Below, piece after piece: positions 7,800 through 18,756 of a DNA stretch of 64,000 nt. This DNA is from Excoecaria cochinchinensis (taxonomy: Eukaryota; Streptophyta; Magnoliopsida; Malpighiales; Euphorbiaceae). Under the pieces are notes generated by a model. It saw nothing but the letters and a program-made list of their open reading frames with translations. It did no database searches and was not told the DNA's origin. Within the stretch, counting starts at the first letter, position 1; every line of letters begins with the position of its first letter. The DNA is taken from NCBI GenBank assembly GCA_947683425.1, contig CANTUQ010000055.1, forward strand, positions 4,328,001 to 4,392,000, given 5' to 3'. The position numbers were made by a program, and so were the translations under genes.

Positions 7800-9869
7800 A
7801 GGCCTACTAGACGTAGAGCACCACAGTCCCAGCCCGAGCTTGTAGCTCTGGATTGGATGGACGCTGAGTCAGCTCAGAGGTATAGAGCATTGGCTCAGGT
7901 AGAGCTTCGGGCCAGTCGATTTGTGTCCCGACTGTTTCTAGAGGCCCTAGGGTTGGCCCCAGAGTTCGATTTACTTGTCGAGGGTGCTGGGTGGACAGAG
8001 TTCCTTGAGCCCTCCTTCCAGACTTTTCCAGAGGCTACTCGCCAGGTCCTGGCCACTCTTCGCTACACCGGTTTTCAGAGTGCAGATAACGACCCAGGGG
8101 TGGTTCAGTTTTGGTTCGACGGCGGCCACTTCAGCATCACTAGACAGAGATTCGCTCAGGCCATGGGGCTCCCTACAGAGGAGGGGGTCGAGATCCCGCG
8201 GCGAGCGGTGAGACGCGCCCATTGGGCGGCCATTGCCCTACCGGGAGTGTTGTATGATCATGATACAGCGAAGAGCACCGTACTGGTGTCTCAGGCACTC
8301 CGGTATTTGCACAGAGTGCTATCCAGTTCGTACCTTGGTCGAGCTGGTAATCCAGGGTCGCTTAACGCGGCCGAGATCTGGAGCCTCTGGGCTATAGTGG
8401 CAGGCCAGCGTCTCAACGCGGCCGAGATCTGGAGCCTCTGGGCTATAGTGGCAGGCCAGCGTCTCAACATTAGCCATGAGATCTTGGCCAACTTGACCAG
8501 AGACGGCAGAGGATTGACACCGGTGGTAATAGTAGGAGGAGTTATCACCCGGTTACTTTTGAGGTTAGGGGTTAACCCTGACAGGTTGAGAGGACCCTTG
8601 GCAGAGGGGATCCATGTGGATGCAGCCGCGGCAGTGCAGATGGGGATGATCTCCCCGATATCAGGGCAGGCAGAGGCCTACAGGGTGTTGACCATTCATG
8701 AGACCAGGCGGATGTTCTCACTCCCGCCCTTGGGGGCAGACCCAGACCACCCGGAGCACCCGGAGGAGCAGCCTCCACAGCCCGAGCCGCAGCCAGAGCC
8801 CCAGCCTCAGCCTGAGCCTCAGCCAGAGCATCAGCCTCCTTAGCCTCCTCAGCCTCCTCAGCCACAGACTGTGCCACCACCACAGCAGCAGGAGCAGCCC
8901 AGGACTCCCTCGGACTTCGACTTCGAGTTCACGATGGACGACCTCTTCGCCGCTTCACCGGCATCCAGAGCGCCGACTCCAGCCCCATCACCGAGTGCCA
9001 GGGTACAGAGGTCTATCCACGGGCCCCCCGAGAGATATCATCCTTATACTAGAGGCGACCCGGGGGCATCCACCTCTAAGGCACCGCCTCCAGAGCCACC
9101 ACAGCAGCAGCCAGCACAGCCCGACTTCTCTCAGCTCCTCACTTCCATGTTCACAGCCTTAGAGCGGCGACAGGATGAGAGGGACAGGGCTATTCACGAG
9201 AGGTTGGACCGCCAGCAGGCTGCCATTCAGGAGCAGTCCCAGTCAGTGGAGCGGTTAGCCCGAGAGCAGGCTGGCTACATTGAGCATACTACGCGGGAGC
9301 AGGCTCGGGTCATGGATGCTCTCAAAGATGAGCAGGCTCAGGTCATAGGGACCTTCAGAGGTGAGCAGCTGAGGCTGATCGAGCATATTGCTCAGGGGCA
9401 GAGGGAGCTTAGGCAGCAGCTCACTCATGATTTGAGGACGTCACAGGACTAGGTGTCTCAGAGGGTTGACATGACCCTACAGATGATCGATGAGTCGCTC
9501 GACTCTATGAGATCCCGCGTCCAGGCGATAGAGGGGATCCTCCCACCTCTGTCTCAGACCATGAGAGAGTTCAGGGAGCAGACGGAGAAAAGCCTAGAGC
9601 AGAGGAGAAAGACCGCCAGCGAGCAGACCATTCAGTTGAGCCAAGCCTTCAAGAAGTTAGGAGACAAGGTTTCTGAGACCTTAGGGTTTATGAGCACCTG
9701 TACCCAGCCCTTCTTGGATGGCTACACTCAGATCTGGTTCAGGCGGGCCCATGATCACGAGGTAGGACCCTCCACGGCTCAGCCAGCTCCACCTCCACCT
9801 CCGCCAGGGGCCGTGCACATATCAAATGACGAGGATCCCAATGAGACCTCCGACTACATACCTCTCTGA
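7800..9869 (+). pseudogene. Sense extra ORF, Athila ORF1/Transposase_32-like, two stops
   Basis: One frame runs from the acceptor at 7798 to TGA at 9867, broken only by TAG at 8841 and 9450, giving open parts 7800-8840, 8844-9449 and 9453-9866. The first ATG is 7857. Residues about 30-240 resemble the plant 'putative transposon protein' domain found in Athila ORF1-type proteins: a globular region ending near GVITRLLLRLGV. A 51-bp tandem duplication (8361-8411, 8412-8462) repeats 17 residues beginning LNAAEIWSLWAIV. A PEPQ-repeat linker (8776-8870) follows, then a long heptad-like helix with REQA/DEQA/GEQL repeats, likely a coiled coil. Both TAG codons stand where CAG is expected. Function unknown; probably untranslatable in full here. 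Confidence 0.75.
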
Positions 9870-10297
9870 TCTTCAGGGAGTTATTTTTGTATCTATTGTA
9901 CATTTTCATTTTGTATATGCACTGTACAAAAATGACGTTTCTAGTGAAAACTTTTGTTTCATTATTGCATGATCATTCGATTGTTGATTGTTTAATCACA
10001 TCACAAAAAGTGTATGTTCTCATATTTACTTATATGTCAATGAAAATGACAATATAACAAAAACGAAACAAAAATGATGAATAACAACTCAAATAAGAAA
10101 AGATGAAAAAATGAAACATGGCATAGCAAATAAAGCAAGATCACGCCATCAATAGACAGGTTAAAAGATGACCACTCAAACATGAACTAACAAAATCTTT
10201 CATCACGCAGGTACAGAGAAATACCGATCTGAACATAGACATCTATTAAAAAGATCCCTTTTGGGATAAGGAACCCAGCGGGGTCTCCTCTTCTTCA
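9870..10297 (+). other. 3' UTR of Tat element 1, upstream part
   Basis: AT-rich with no ORF of note. I see nothing specific apart from the lead-in to the tandem array. Confidence 0.6.
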
Positions 10298-10730
10298 GAT
10301 CGAGACTGTAGCCAAAGCATGCTGCATCTCACAGATCGAAGCTGTGGTCAGAGAGTGCCGCACTTCACCAAACCGAGATTGTAGCCAGAGCATACTGCAT
10401 CTCACAGATCGAAGCTGTGGTCAGAGAGTGCCGCACTTCACCAGATCGAGGTTGTAGCCAGAGCATGCTGCATCTCACAGATCGAAGCTGTGGTCAGAGA
10501 GTGCCGCACTTCACCAAACCGAGATTGTAGCTAAAGCATGCTTCATCTCACAAACCGAGATTGTAGCCAAAGCATGCTGCATCTCACAGTTCGCGCGGCA
10601 GCCAGAGAGTGCTACGCACCTAGCAGATCGAATGGGGGTTAGCAAGGGAACTTCAGATCGAAGCTGCAGTTAAAGAAACACTGCTCTTCACCAAACCGAG
10701 ATTGTAGCCAAAGCATGCTACATCTCACCC
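10298..10730 (+). repeat. 36/37-bp tandem array in Tat 3' UTR
   Basis: About 12 contiguous units of two types alternate: type A begins AACCGAGATTGTAGCC and type B begins GATCGAAGCTGTGGTC. The A+B pair gives a 73-bp higher-order period, seen exactly at 10331, 10404 and 10477. Units near 10600-10680 are more diverged. Tandem arrays in the 3' UTR of Ogre/Tat elements are known and are proposed seeds of satellite DNA. Confidence 0.92.
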
Positions 10731-10900
10731 ACACCTAAAAGTCGAGACGAGATTGGTAGGGGTATCTTCGCATCGCCGAATAGATCGAGACAAGGTCTTC
10801 CCGGCAAAAGGCGCGGAAGGTAAGAATCGTCATAGGTACGTCTTCTTTCTTTCCTTTCTCTGAGTTTTGGCTTATCTAGGCACTCGTGCACTAGTTTCCC

Positions 10901-10916
10901 CAAAACTGGGGGCAAC
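10901..10916 (+). other. Polypurine tract of Tat element 1
   Basis: CAAAACTGGGGGCAAC directly before the 3' LTR start TGTAAG at 10917. The short G run and position fit plus-strand priming in Tat/Athila elements. Confidence 0.65.
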
Positions 10917-13000
10917 TGTAAGTACCGTGTCCCGGAGCGGTCTAGATCAGAGGTTACCCTATGATGAAATCAGTATCCGAGCCTGTATAAGTGGTTTGGA
11001 TTTGGGGGTTTTAGTCCCGCGTTTCACAAGAAGCGAGTCTTTTTACCTTTCATAGGCAGAGGGGGAGAAAACAGAGGTTTTTTCGAGTCAAAGGGCTTTT
11101 TTTCCTCCACAGACGGCCAGGCCGTCTGTGAAGTCAGCCCGTCGCTTGGAGTCACCGACGGCTTGTGGTATTTTTTGACGCCCGTCGGAAAGTCATCGCC
11201 CCTGTCAGAACGCAGCCTGGTTTCCCGGAACACGCAACCTTTTCGACGCCCGTCGGTGGATGTGGCAGGGCCATCGGATGAATCCTTGTGTTAGAAGGAT
11301 TCTTCCGACGCCCGCCTCTATACATCGACGCCCGTCGGTCATGTCTGGCTTATAAAAGCTCCGGATTTTCAATAGAAAAGGGTTCCAAAAATTTTCAAGA
11401 AGGGACACTCTGCCCAAATTCAAGCAAGTTTTCTCTCTCCTCCAACAAAACACATTTACAAAGGAAATTTATCTCAAAAGAGGATCAAATCCATCAAAAG
11501 GGACTAAAAACCAATTTGTTTTCCTTTAGATTTTTATCCCAAAACCAATCTTTTGAGGGGTTGAAGAAGAAACAGCTCATTTTTCTTTCTTCGATCCTTC
11601 ATCTTTTGCTTCTCGTGGAACGCGCGGGGCTCTAATCAACACAAGAATCTCACCCAAAGCGATTATCTGAGGGTAAATATTCCGGATTCCTTCTCCATAT
11701 CATTTCATATATATTCTTTATTTGTTAATTCTTCCAATTTTGTCATTATCTTTCTTTATTTTGACTCTCATTACTTGATATTATTGTAAAATCTCCTTTT
11801 GGGATAAAACCCATTTTTTGGCTTTGGAAAGAATTCTCTCTCTTCTGTTTTTTTCGGAGACAGTGGTGACCGACGGGTCATCTTTATCACCGATGCCCGT
11901 CGGTCACCCCACCTACAGACGCCTCTCCTTGAGTGAAAGACGGACATGTCGGTTACCTTAACCGACGCCCGTCGGTCATCTAAGGAAGGCCGTCTGTGGG
12001 TTCTGCCTCCATCCTTTTAAATCATTTTTTTTATCTTTTTCAAGCCCTTTCGGATCCCCATATGTAAATTTTATGTATATTAACATCTCTCAACTTTTCT
12101 ATGAGTGTATATTGATTTCTCTTGGACTATCCCGAGCTTGAGCGGCTACCTGCCATATTCGGAGGATTCTTCGTCTGATTTAGTTTCCTAATCCTTTTGA
12201 TTATTTCTTTCATTTTTGTTATTCATTGATTATTTTATGTATATGGATGTATTTCTTTCATATCCCGTTAATGTACAAAAATGACTCAATGTTTTGTATT
12301 CAATAAAATGGGGTTTACACAAAAGCAAGGGTCCAATGCCCTATTTTTATCCAATAAAAATCATCACGAACAAAAACCTCCAATTTTAATAATGATGCAT
12401 GCGAGGACCAAAGTCCTCAAACTAAGCAATGCCCCGATTTATGCATGATTCGCACATTTATGAAAGGGAGTTATATTCTTCTCCTTGTATTATTGTAATT
12501 TATCGCTTTCATTATCTATTTGATCATTTATCGCTTTCAAAATGTGAATAAATGCGCCTTTTAATCAACTGCATCGTGTGGAGAGAGAGCGAATCAATGA
12601 TATTAAAATTTGATCATAAAAATAACCGAGGTAGAAATAGATGAGAAATCCCGGACCTAGCTCTGGTCTTTGGGCTCAAAGAGGCTAGAGGTTCACCCTC
12701 AAAGACACCTCTTTGTGCCACGAGACTTTAGCGCTAATCCTAGGCTCCTTAGGGCGAGAGGTTTACCTTCCATGACCCCTCTGGCCGGCCCAAAATGGAT
12801 ACCAAGTGCAGTCTTAGGCTCTCCTAGGCGAGAGTAACTTTCCCAATGTTCTATTGGGTTGCGACTCCATGATACCTCCTTGTTGCCCAACATAGGCGCA
12901 CTTGTGATTTATCGCAAGCTGCCAACGGACCCACAAGTGCCCCGATCGCCCACGTGCGGGCGGTCGAGCGGGCGGCCGCGGGGATCCTGCGCGCGTCACA
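10917..13000 (+). repeat. 3' LTR of Tat element 1
   Basis: 2084 bp, TG...CA, aligned along its whole length with 1330-3396. About 56 substitutions; in the first 430 bp I count 18, 17 of them transitions. It keeps the 17 bp (around 11129-11146) lost from the 5' copy. TATA box at 11351-11358. Followed by TSD CTCCT at 13001. Confidence 0.93.
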
Positions 13001-13164
13001 CTCCTATAATTCTTTTTGTATGTAATATTTTTGTATAGTGGCTCATGTAACTTTTTGTAAGAGAATGATGTAATCTTTTGGGATTGTACTTAACTCTATA
13101 TTTTGATTAATTGAGATCTATGTTCTGCCCTATTATTGTTCTTAGTGAATGCTTACGCTTAGCG

Positions 13165-13193
13165 CATGTATGTATGTATGTATGTATGTATGT
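13165..13193. repeat. (ATGT)n microsatellite
   Basis: About seven ATGT units, in the 3' part of the outer solo LTR. Confidence 0.9.
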
Positions 13194-13264
13194 TGTGAGT
13201 GAGCATCGGGTAGCGCTTCCGCCGGCGCCCTTCCAACGGGGGCAGCGGCGGTGGGGGCGTTACA

Positions 13265-13349
13265 TGCCATGTATATGTATCATTTCGTCCTCATTACACT
13301 ATCTCCGATCTTAGGACCGCTTAAACCTTTGCTTTGATATCAAAATAAA
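13265..13349 (-). other. Internal-region stub of a reverse gypsy element with PBS
   Basis: On the minus strand, TGATATCAAAGC (13342-13331) matches the initiator-Met PBS TGGTATCAGAGC at 10 of 12 positions and lies seven bases from the LTR border at 13350, as expected for a minus-strand gypsy element whose internal region runs left. That region continues in 1-45 on the far side of the solo LTR (46-13264) and then leaves the window. The two PBS mismatches are G-to-A changes. Confidence 0.55.
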
Positions 13350-15818
13350 TGTAACACCCTTAAACCCGTAATCATACGGATACCGGATGTCACAGCACTG
13401 AACTGATAGCCACTACAATGCACTCGATGATTCTGAATAATTTTTTTTTATTACTTCTTCCCTAATTAACACTATTTTTATTATTACTAACATAGTTATC
13501 ACTCCTACCCTTTATTTTAACAATTCTTTGTTAACTATTCAATATTACAAATTTAACATAACTCTTAACAATCATCTAATCCACATTTTATATCAAAGTA
13601 GTTCTTGCAGTTTTACCATTAATACATAGATTTCTTTCCGATTTCATTTACTTATATAACTAACATTATAATGGATCCATTAATTTCTTTTTATTTAACA
13701 CTTCCTAATATTCACTTAACTTTTTCACTATTACCTTTAGATCTATATTTTCCATTATACTTAATTAGATACTTTTAACACTCCAATAGCAACCTACACA
13801 ATTAGTTTATCAATCCTTTATAACTTTTCATTTAGTAATCTTACACTATAGCTTAGTTCATTAAAGCCTCTTTTTAAAAGTTTAACTATAATACTTAATA
13901 ATTTAGTCGACTTCAATTACCAAAATTTCAATTTTACCTTTTTGTTTCACTTTACTAAAATTTATTATTATTATTTACATTGTTAGTTTATTAATTTCTG
14001 TGTCATTCCCTAGTTTACCAATGTATATACAAATCAATATTTTTATCATTTCACTTATGAGTCAATTTCCCCAGTTAATGTGATAGTATTTTCAATTAAT
14101 AGTTCGTCCTTTATTTAATGTAATATCTGATCTCTACATTAACAGTATTCAAACAATTTACCTTTATTTTACTTACTTCCACTTATTCACATTAGTGTCA
14201 CTAATTCACATTTTTGCCCCTGCTTAAGTTTTATTTACAATTCTATCACTTTATGAATCAAATTATATTACACACACGTCTAATTATACCTTAAATAATT
14301 TAAAACCATTATTTAATTAATAATTCATTGTATTACAATATTTTGATTTCATTGATTATTTAATCACTAATTATCAAATGTGTAATTAATATTTGTGTCA
14401 ACTATTAGTTACACTATAATATTTTAATTAGTCCTACTATTATAAATTTACGATTTGGTTCCTATATTTTATATTAATATACCATCTTACCCTTAATTGT
14501 CTCATATTACAAAAATGCCACTTTGTAATTCCTTTCATTTATTCATTATTTAACATTCACTTTGTCATTTAGCCCTTACCATAACATTTTAATTTAAATT
14601 ACACTTTTGTAACACCATACGTTCCGATTAATTAACTGTTCATTTTAATCCGGTTAACCTAATTGAATTAGTCAGGTTATTAAATAGACTATAAAAAAAA
14701 ATCGATAATTTTTTTTACGTATGAATAGTGTTGTATGAATAGTACCGTATGAATAGTACTATATAAATAGTCAATTTACTTAAGTCTATTAACAATTATT
14801 AATTAATCATCAAACTTAATATTACTATTTTAATTCGTTATTAATTATGCCGATTGACCTATAACTGTCTAAGTTGCTATTCATTTGGCCAGTTTTCTAT
14901 TAAGTTGGGAATCTACATTTTACTTTATCAATTGTATTAACTTAATTTCTACCAATTATTAGGTATACCCAACACTCATTCATAGACATTCAGTCACAAG
15001 CAACGAAAATACTACACACATAACCTAGTGACAGTTATAATAATCTATTACAGACCAAAACCCAAAATAATATTATAAGACATATACATGCCAAAATCTT
15101 AACATACTTAGTATTCCAAATAATACTCTTCAATACCACTTCCAAAATGTGTGAGGTATGCACTGCTCCAAAATCCTACGGAGTACCTACACGCAGTCAA
15201 ATAAAAGTACGCGTTGAGCATTAAATATGCCCAACGGTGATCGCAATTCCAGAAATTTCCACTTAAACGAGTTTCACATGCATGAATAATATTCAATAAA
15301 TAATAACATTTAAATATTCATAATTAAACATATTCAATTTAATTACCAATTATTCATGCAATATTATATTTAATTATCTTTAAGTCACATAATTAGGGCA
15401 ATTACACGATTAATCACATAAATGACGAAAATGCCATTAGTTCAATTATACTTCACTAAAATTACATTTATGCCATTAGTTCATTTTAAATTTCACTAAT
15501 ATTACCATTATGCCACTAATTTAATTATTTTCACTAATATTATAATTTGCCATTAATTTACATGCAAAATTACGGTTTTACTCTCCATTTACTATTTTTA
15601 TGCCAAATTACATTTTTACTCCTAAGAAGTGGCCAATTTTCATATTTAACAATTTATTTACATTTTTACCCTTATAAACCTTTCTTAACACATATATGCA
15701 CAAAATTACCATTTTTCCGTCAAACTTTTTATATAATTACATTTATGTCCTTTTTCCACATAAATATTATTTTAATCATATTTTAACTATTTAAATCTCA
15801 TTCTTACCATTATGCCCC
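13350..15818 (-). repeat. Reverse 5' LTR of old gypsy element
   Basis: Begins TGTAACACCC at 13350, next to the PBS on its left, so on the minus strand it ends GGGTGTTACA like the other Tekay-type LTRs. The interior is very AT-rich. At about 15180-15240 the minus strand reads a worn version of the conserved LTR phrase (a CTCAACGCG hairpin remnant followed by GCGTGTAGGTAC). The far border is not certain: a new TGTAACACACGG begins at 15819. Confidence 0.5.
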
Positions 15819-17650
15819 TGTAACACACGGACAGACTCTGAATGCAGGATAAATGATATGTGAACTCCAGAAGTTCACAGAAATACTAGAGGAGTCCTGT
15901 GGGACCACCACTGTCTTTAAATACAATACAGTACAATAAAATATTCAGATACAGTGAAATAAAACCATCATTGGCCTATTAAAAAGTGAGACACCATGCT
16001 CACACCCGCGGTCTTATGTCCCTATGGCATGCCAACATATCATGAACTACACTTGACTACTAGATCACTACATAGGGCAATATTATTTTATTTTTCACAT
16101 TATTAATGTGACATACATATATTTCATGGTATATCATCATAATATCTTATTCTTTTTCATACCATTTCATCATTACAGATGTGATTATGATTATTACATC
16201 ATCACATGCGATGAAAACTCATTATTTCGTTACGGTACAAATGCATACATACATACCAATTTATGTACATTAATTCTTTTTATAAATTTTATCATTTATT
16301 TAGGCTAATTACATGTTGTATAACATCACCATACCATCAATTTCCATGAAAACACATCAAAATCATGACTTTACACATGATATACATTCGGCCATACATA
16401 CATCACATACTTCATGATGTGTTCACATGCTCTAACACATACCATTCATTAGTTCACATGCCAAGTACCATAGATCCATCATAAACATGCATAAAACATC
16501 ATGAAAACACATGAAAACCACATGATTCACATTCAACCAAAGAAGGAATTTTTCACACAAAATTTATTTCTTCATTTTAATCATCTATACCATCATTTTT
16601 AACATCCGTAAGCATGAATATCATGTTATTTTTAATTAAACATGCATAAATCACATACTTTCTTAACAAACATAACCGAAATCCATACTTTTACCATGGA
16701 ATTAAATGGAATTTACAATCACAAACCTTAAATCCTTGTAATACACCTCTCAATTATCCTTTTCCTTTCCCTTAGCTTGATTAAAGGTTCCTTCACCTAG
16801 TGGACATAATTATGTCCAAACACAAAAATGAAGATTTAATCAAAACCAAGTTTCCTTTCAATAATTAAACTTCATAAACATCTTATTCACATCCTAAAGT
16901 ACCCTTAGGAACCTTGAAACCAAATTAAAAACACTTTAATATCTTACCTCAATTTTACACCTAAACTTTCAAGTCAAGATTTCATCCACTTTTACTTCTT
17001 CAAATAAAATTTTGAGACCACCAATAGATTCTAGAGGAGCTGAATTATGTTAGAGAAGCTTGATTTTGAGGTAAAATGGAGGAAAGATGAAAGAAAAATG
17101 GTGGAGAAGAGAGGAAGATCAATTCGGCCAAGAGAGAGGAAGAGAGAGGGTGACTGAAAAAAGGGAATCCAAGGGATTTCCAGAAAATATAATGTATTTA
17201 TATGGGTCCAATTGGACCAAACCAGGTCCAACCAAAGTGGTTGAACCAGTTTGGTCCGATTTTCAGTTTTCGGGTCATTTTTCACTGTTTTAGTGTAAAT
17301 GAATGTTCCAGAACTCATTTTCACTCCCAACTAATTCCATCATTCTTAGAATATTAAAATTAGTCTGCTTGCAAAATTTTAGCTCAATCGGAGTCCGTTT
17401 TGGGTTTGGTTCACTTAAACCGGTCCAATTCGATTAAGTCCGATTTTGCCATAAAATACAATTCTAATGCTGTCAAAAATTTCTAAAAATCATTCTAAGC
17501 CTTTAATCCTCTTATAGTAGATCCTTTTGTCCACTCTAACAATTTATAAAAAATCGATCAAAGTTCAGTCAAACTTCGGTTCAACCGAACCGAACCAGAG
17601 GCAACTTTAGAGTGACTTTCGGGGGCCTATTTGACCTCGTTTTTACACCA
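15819..17650 (-). repeat. Old LTR-like block, copy A
   Basis: Starts TGTAACACACGG directly after TATGCCCC. Order and phrases match the block at 18757: an opening segment with GGGCAATAT-type text near 16075, CATTCGGCCA, CTTACCTCAATTTT, a TGAAAGAAAAATGG-like purine patch, TATATGGGTCCAA, and CAAAATTTTAGCTCAATCGGAGTCC near 17375. Short ORFs here are not conserved between the copies. The strand is inferred from the neighbouring reverse LTR. Confidence 0.45.
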
Positions 17651-17689
17651 GATTATAGTATTATCCTCCATTTAACATCCTCTTCTAAT

Positions 17690-17970
17690 GGTGAAATAAA
17701 ATATTTTCAGGTACTGTTCACCCTAAAGTCACTATTTGTGTGACCTATAATTACTATTCACGGGACCCACAGTCACTATTCACAGACCCAGTCAAAGATG
17801 CTGTCACTATTTATGGGACCTAGTCAATGATAATATTACTATTCATGAAATCCACCTTTACTATTAATGGGCACCACCTAGGCCCATTCTTACTATTCAT
17901 GGGCCCCACCTAGGCCCACTTTTACTTTTTATGGGCCCCACCCGAGCCCACTTTTACTATTCATCGAAGT
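17690..17970. repeat. Degenerate minisatellite, ACTATTCATGGGCCCCAC type
   Basis: About nine to ten units of 25-35 bp built on CACTATTCA(C/T)GGG(A/C)CC and CACCTAGGCCCA. Unit length varies and units are diverged. Single ATGAATAGT phrases on the opposite strand occur near 14720-14765. Confidence 0.75.
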
Positions 17971-18756
17971 AAATATTTTTGGGCCAACTTTACTCCTTAC
18001 TTTACCTTAAATTCCAATTTTGCCACTTCAATTCACTGCAATTACAATTAGGCCAGAAATTAATCATAATTTTACTTTTAATTTGTTATTATTATATTCT
18101 TATTAAATCATTAATCACATTTAGCCAATAAATTTATCAATTTAATTACATAATCACTCATTAAATCATACTATTCACTATCTGCATTTTAATCCTTTAA
18201 TTAAACTTATTATTTCATTAAGTACATTTAAGTCTTTAATCTTTTTCCTTAATTTTCAATTATGTCCACATCTTTTCCATTTATTCCATCTATGCCCCAC
18301 TTTTACAATAATTCCATCTATGTCCCTTCTTTTCAATAATTACATTTATGTCCTCATTTTCCACTTAATGACCATTATACCCTTAATTATACATAATTTA
18401 CAATTTTAACCTTTCTTATTCTTATTTTCCAGTTTTACCCTTTTTAATTATTCTTAATTACAAATTTACCATTTATTACACGTAAATTCCATTTTTAACC
18501 TTATACATTTAGCAAATTACATTTAAGTCCCTAATTTGCCACTTTTACAATAAATTACTATTTTAACCTCATATTTTGACCAAATTACCCTTATCATTAC
18601 ACTTTTTACCTAACTTTACCACTTTTTACCTAATTAATGTCAATTTACCATTTTACCCCTAAATTTTCTATTTATTCCAAATTAGTCCCATTTTCTCTCA
18701 TTTTCTTATTTATCACTATTTTAATCAATTTTATCACTTAATTAACATTATGCCCC
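17971..18756. other. AT-rich LTR-like filler
   Basis: No coding signal. It is a ladder of short phrases such as AATTACATTTAAGTCC, TTTTACCC and TATGCCCC, loosely periodic every 15-25 bases, ending in ATTATGCCCC at 18756. The same texture fills 14200-15818. Confidence 0.5.

Larger units (their letters stand above)
1330..13000 (+). mobile_element. Tat-lineage Ty3/gypsy element 1, without pol
   Basis: Two LTRs (1330-3396 and 10917-13000) are flanked by a perfect TSD CTCCT (1325-1329 and 13001-13005). A PBS of the TGGCGACTCCGCTGGGG type, a long leader and a Tat-type gag mark the lineage. There is no protease, reverse transcriptase, RNase H or integrase. Between gag and the polypurine tract lie an antisense ORF and a sense ORF in divergent order, then a 3' UTR with a tandem array. 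Extra ORFs in sense and antisense are known for the Tat lineage. Lack of pol makes this copy non-autonomous, presumably relying on enzymes from relatives. LTR mismatch is about 56/2067, with one 17-bp indel. Confidence 0.92.
46..13264 (+). repeat. Solo LTR, Tekay/Del-like, split by Tat element 1
   Basis: The LTR starts TGTAACAACC at 46 and ends GGGGGCGTTACA at 13264. It is interrupted by Tat element 1 and one TSD copy (1330-13005), leaving about 1.54 kb. The five bases before it (AGCCA) and after it (TGCCA) match at four of five positions, as expected for an old TSD. It carries the CTAAGCG hairpin (1203-1220) that marks the other Tekay-type LTRs here, about 368 nt from its 3' end once the insert is removed. 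Its last 50 bases share CCTTCCAACGGGG with the LTR at 34261. No internal region follows, hence solo. An alternative end at 858 (GGTTGTTACA mirrors the start) is less likely, because no TSD fits and the hairpin lies beyond it. Confidence 0.6.

Noticed and set aside
8572..8883. Minus-strand ORF rich in Ala/Glu
   Set aside because: It is the shadow of the PEPQ repeat coding region on the plus strand.
10298..10730. Regular 36/37-bp repeats that look like a CRISPR array
   Set aside because: Units are contiguous with no unique spacers, they diverge steadily, and they lie in the 3' UTR of a plant retrotransposon.
17031..17330. 99-codon minus-strand ORF in the AT-rich zone
   Set aside because: No recognisable motif and not preserved in the paralogous block at 18757-20590.
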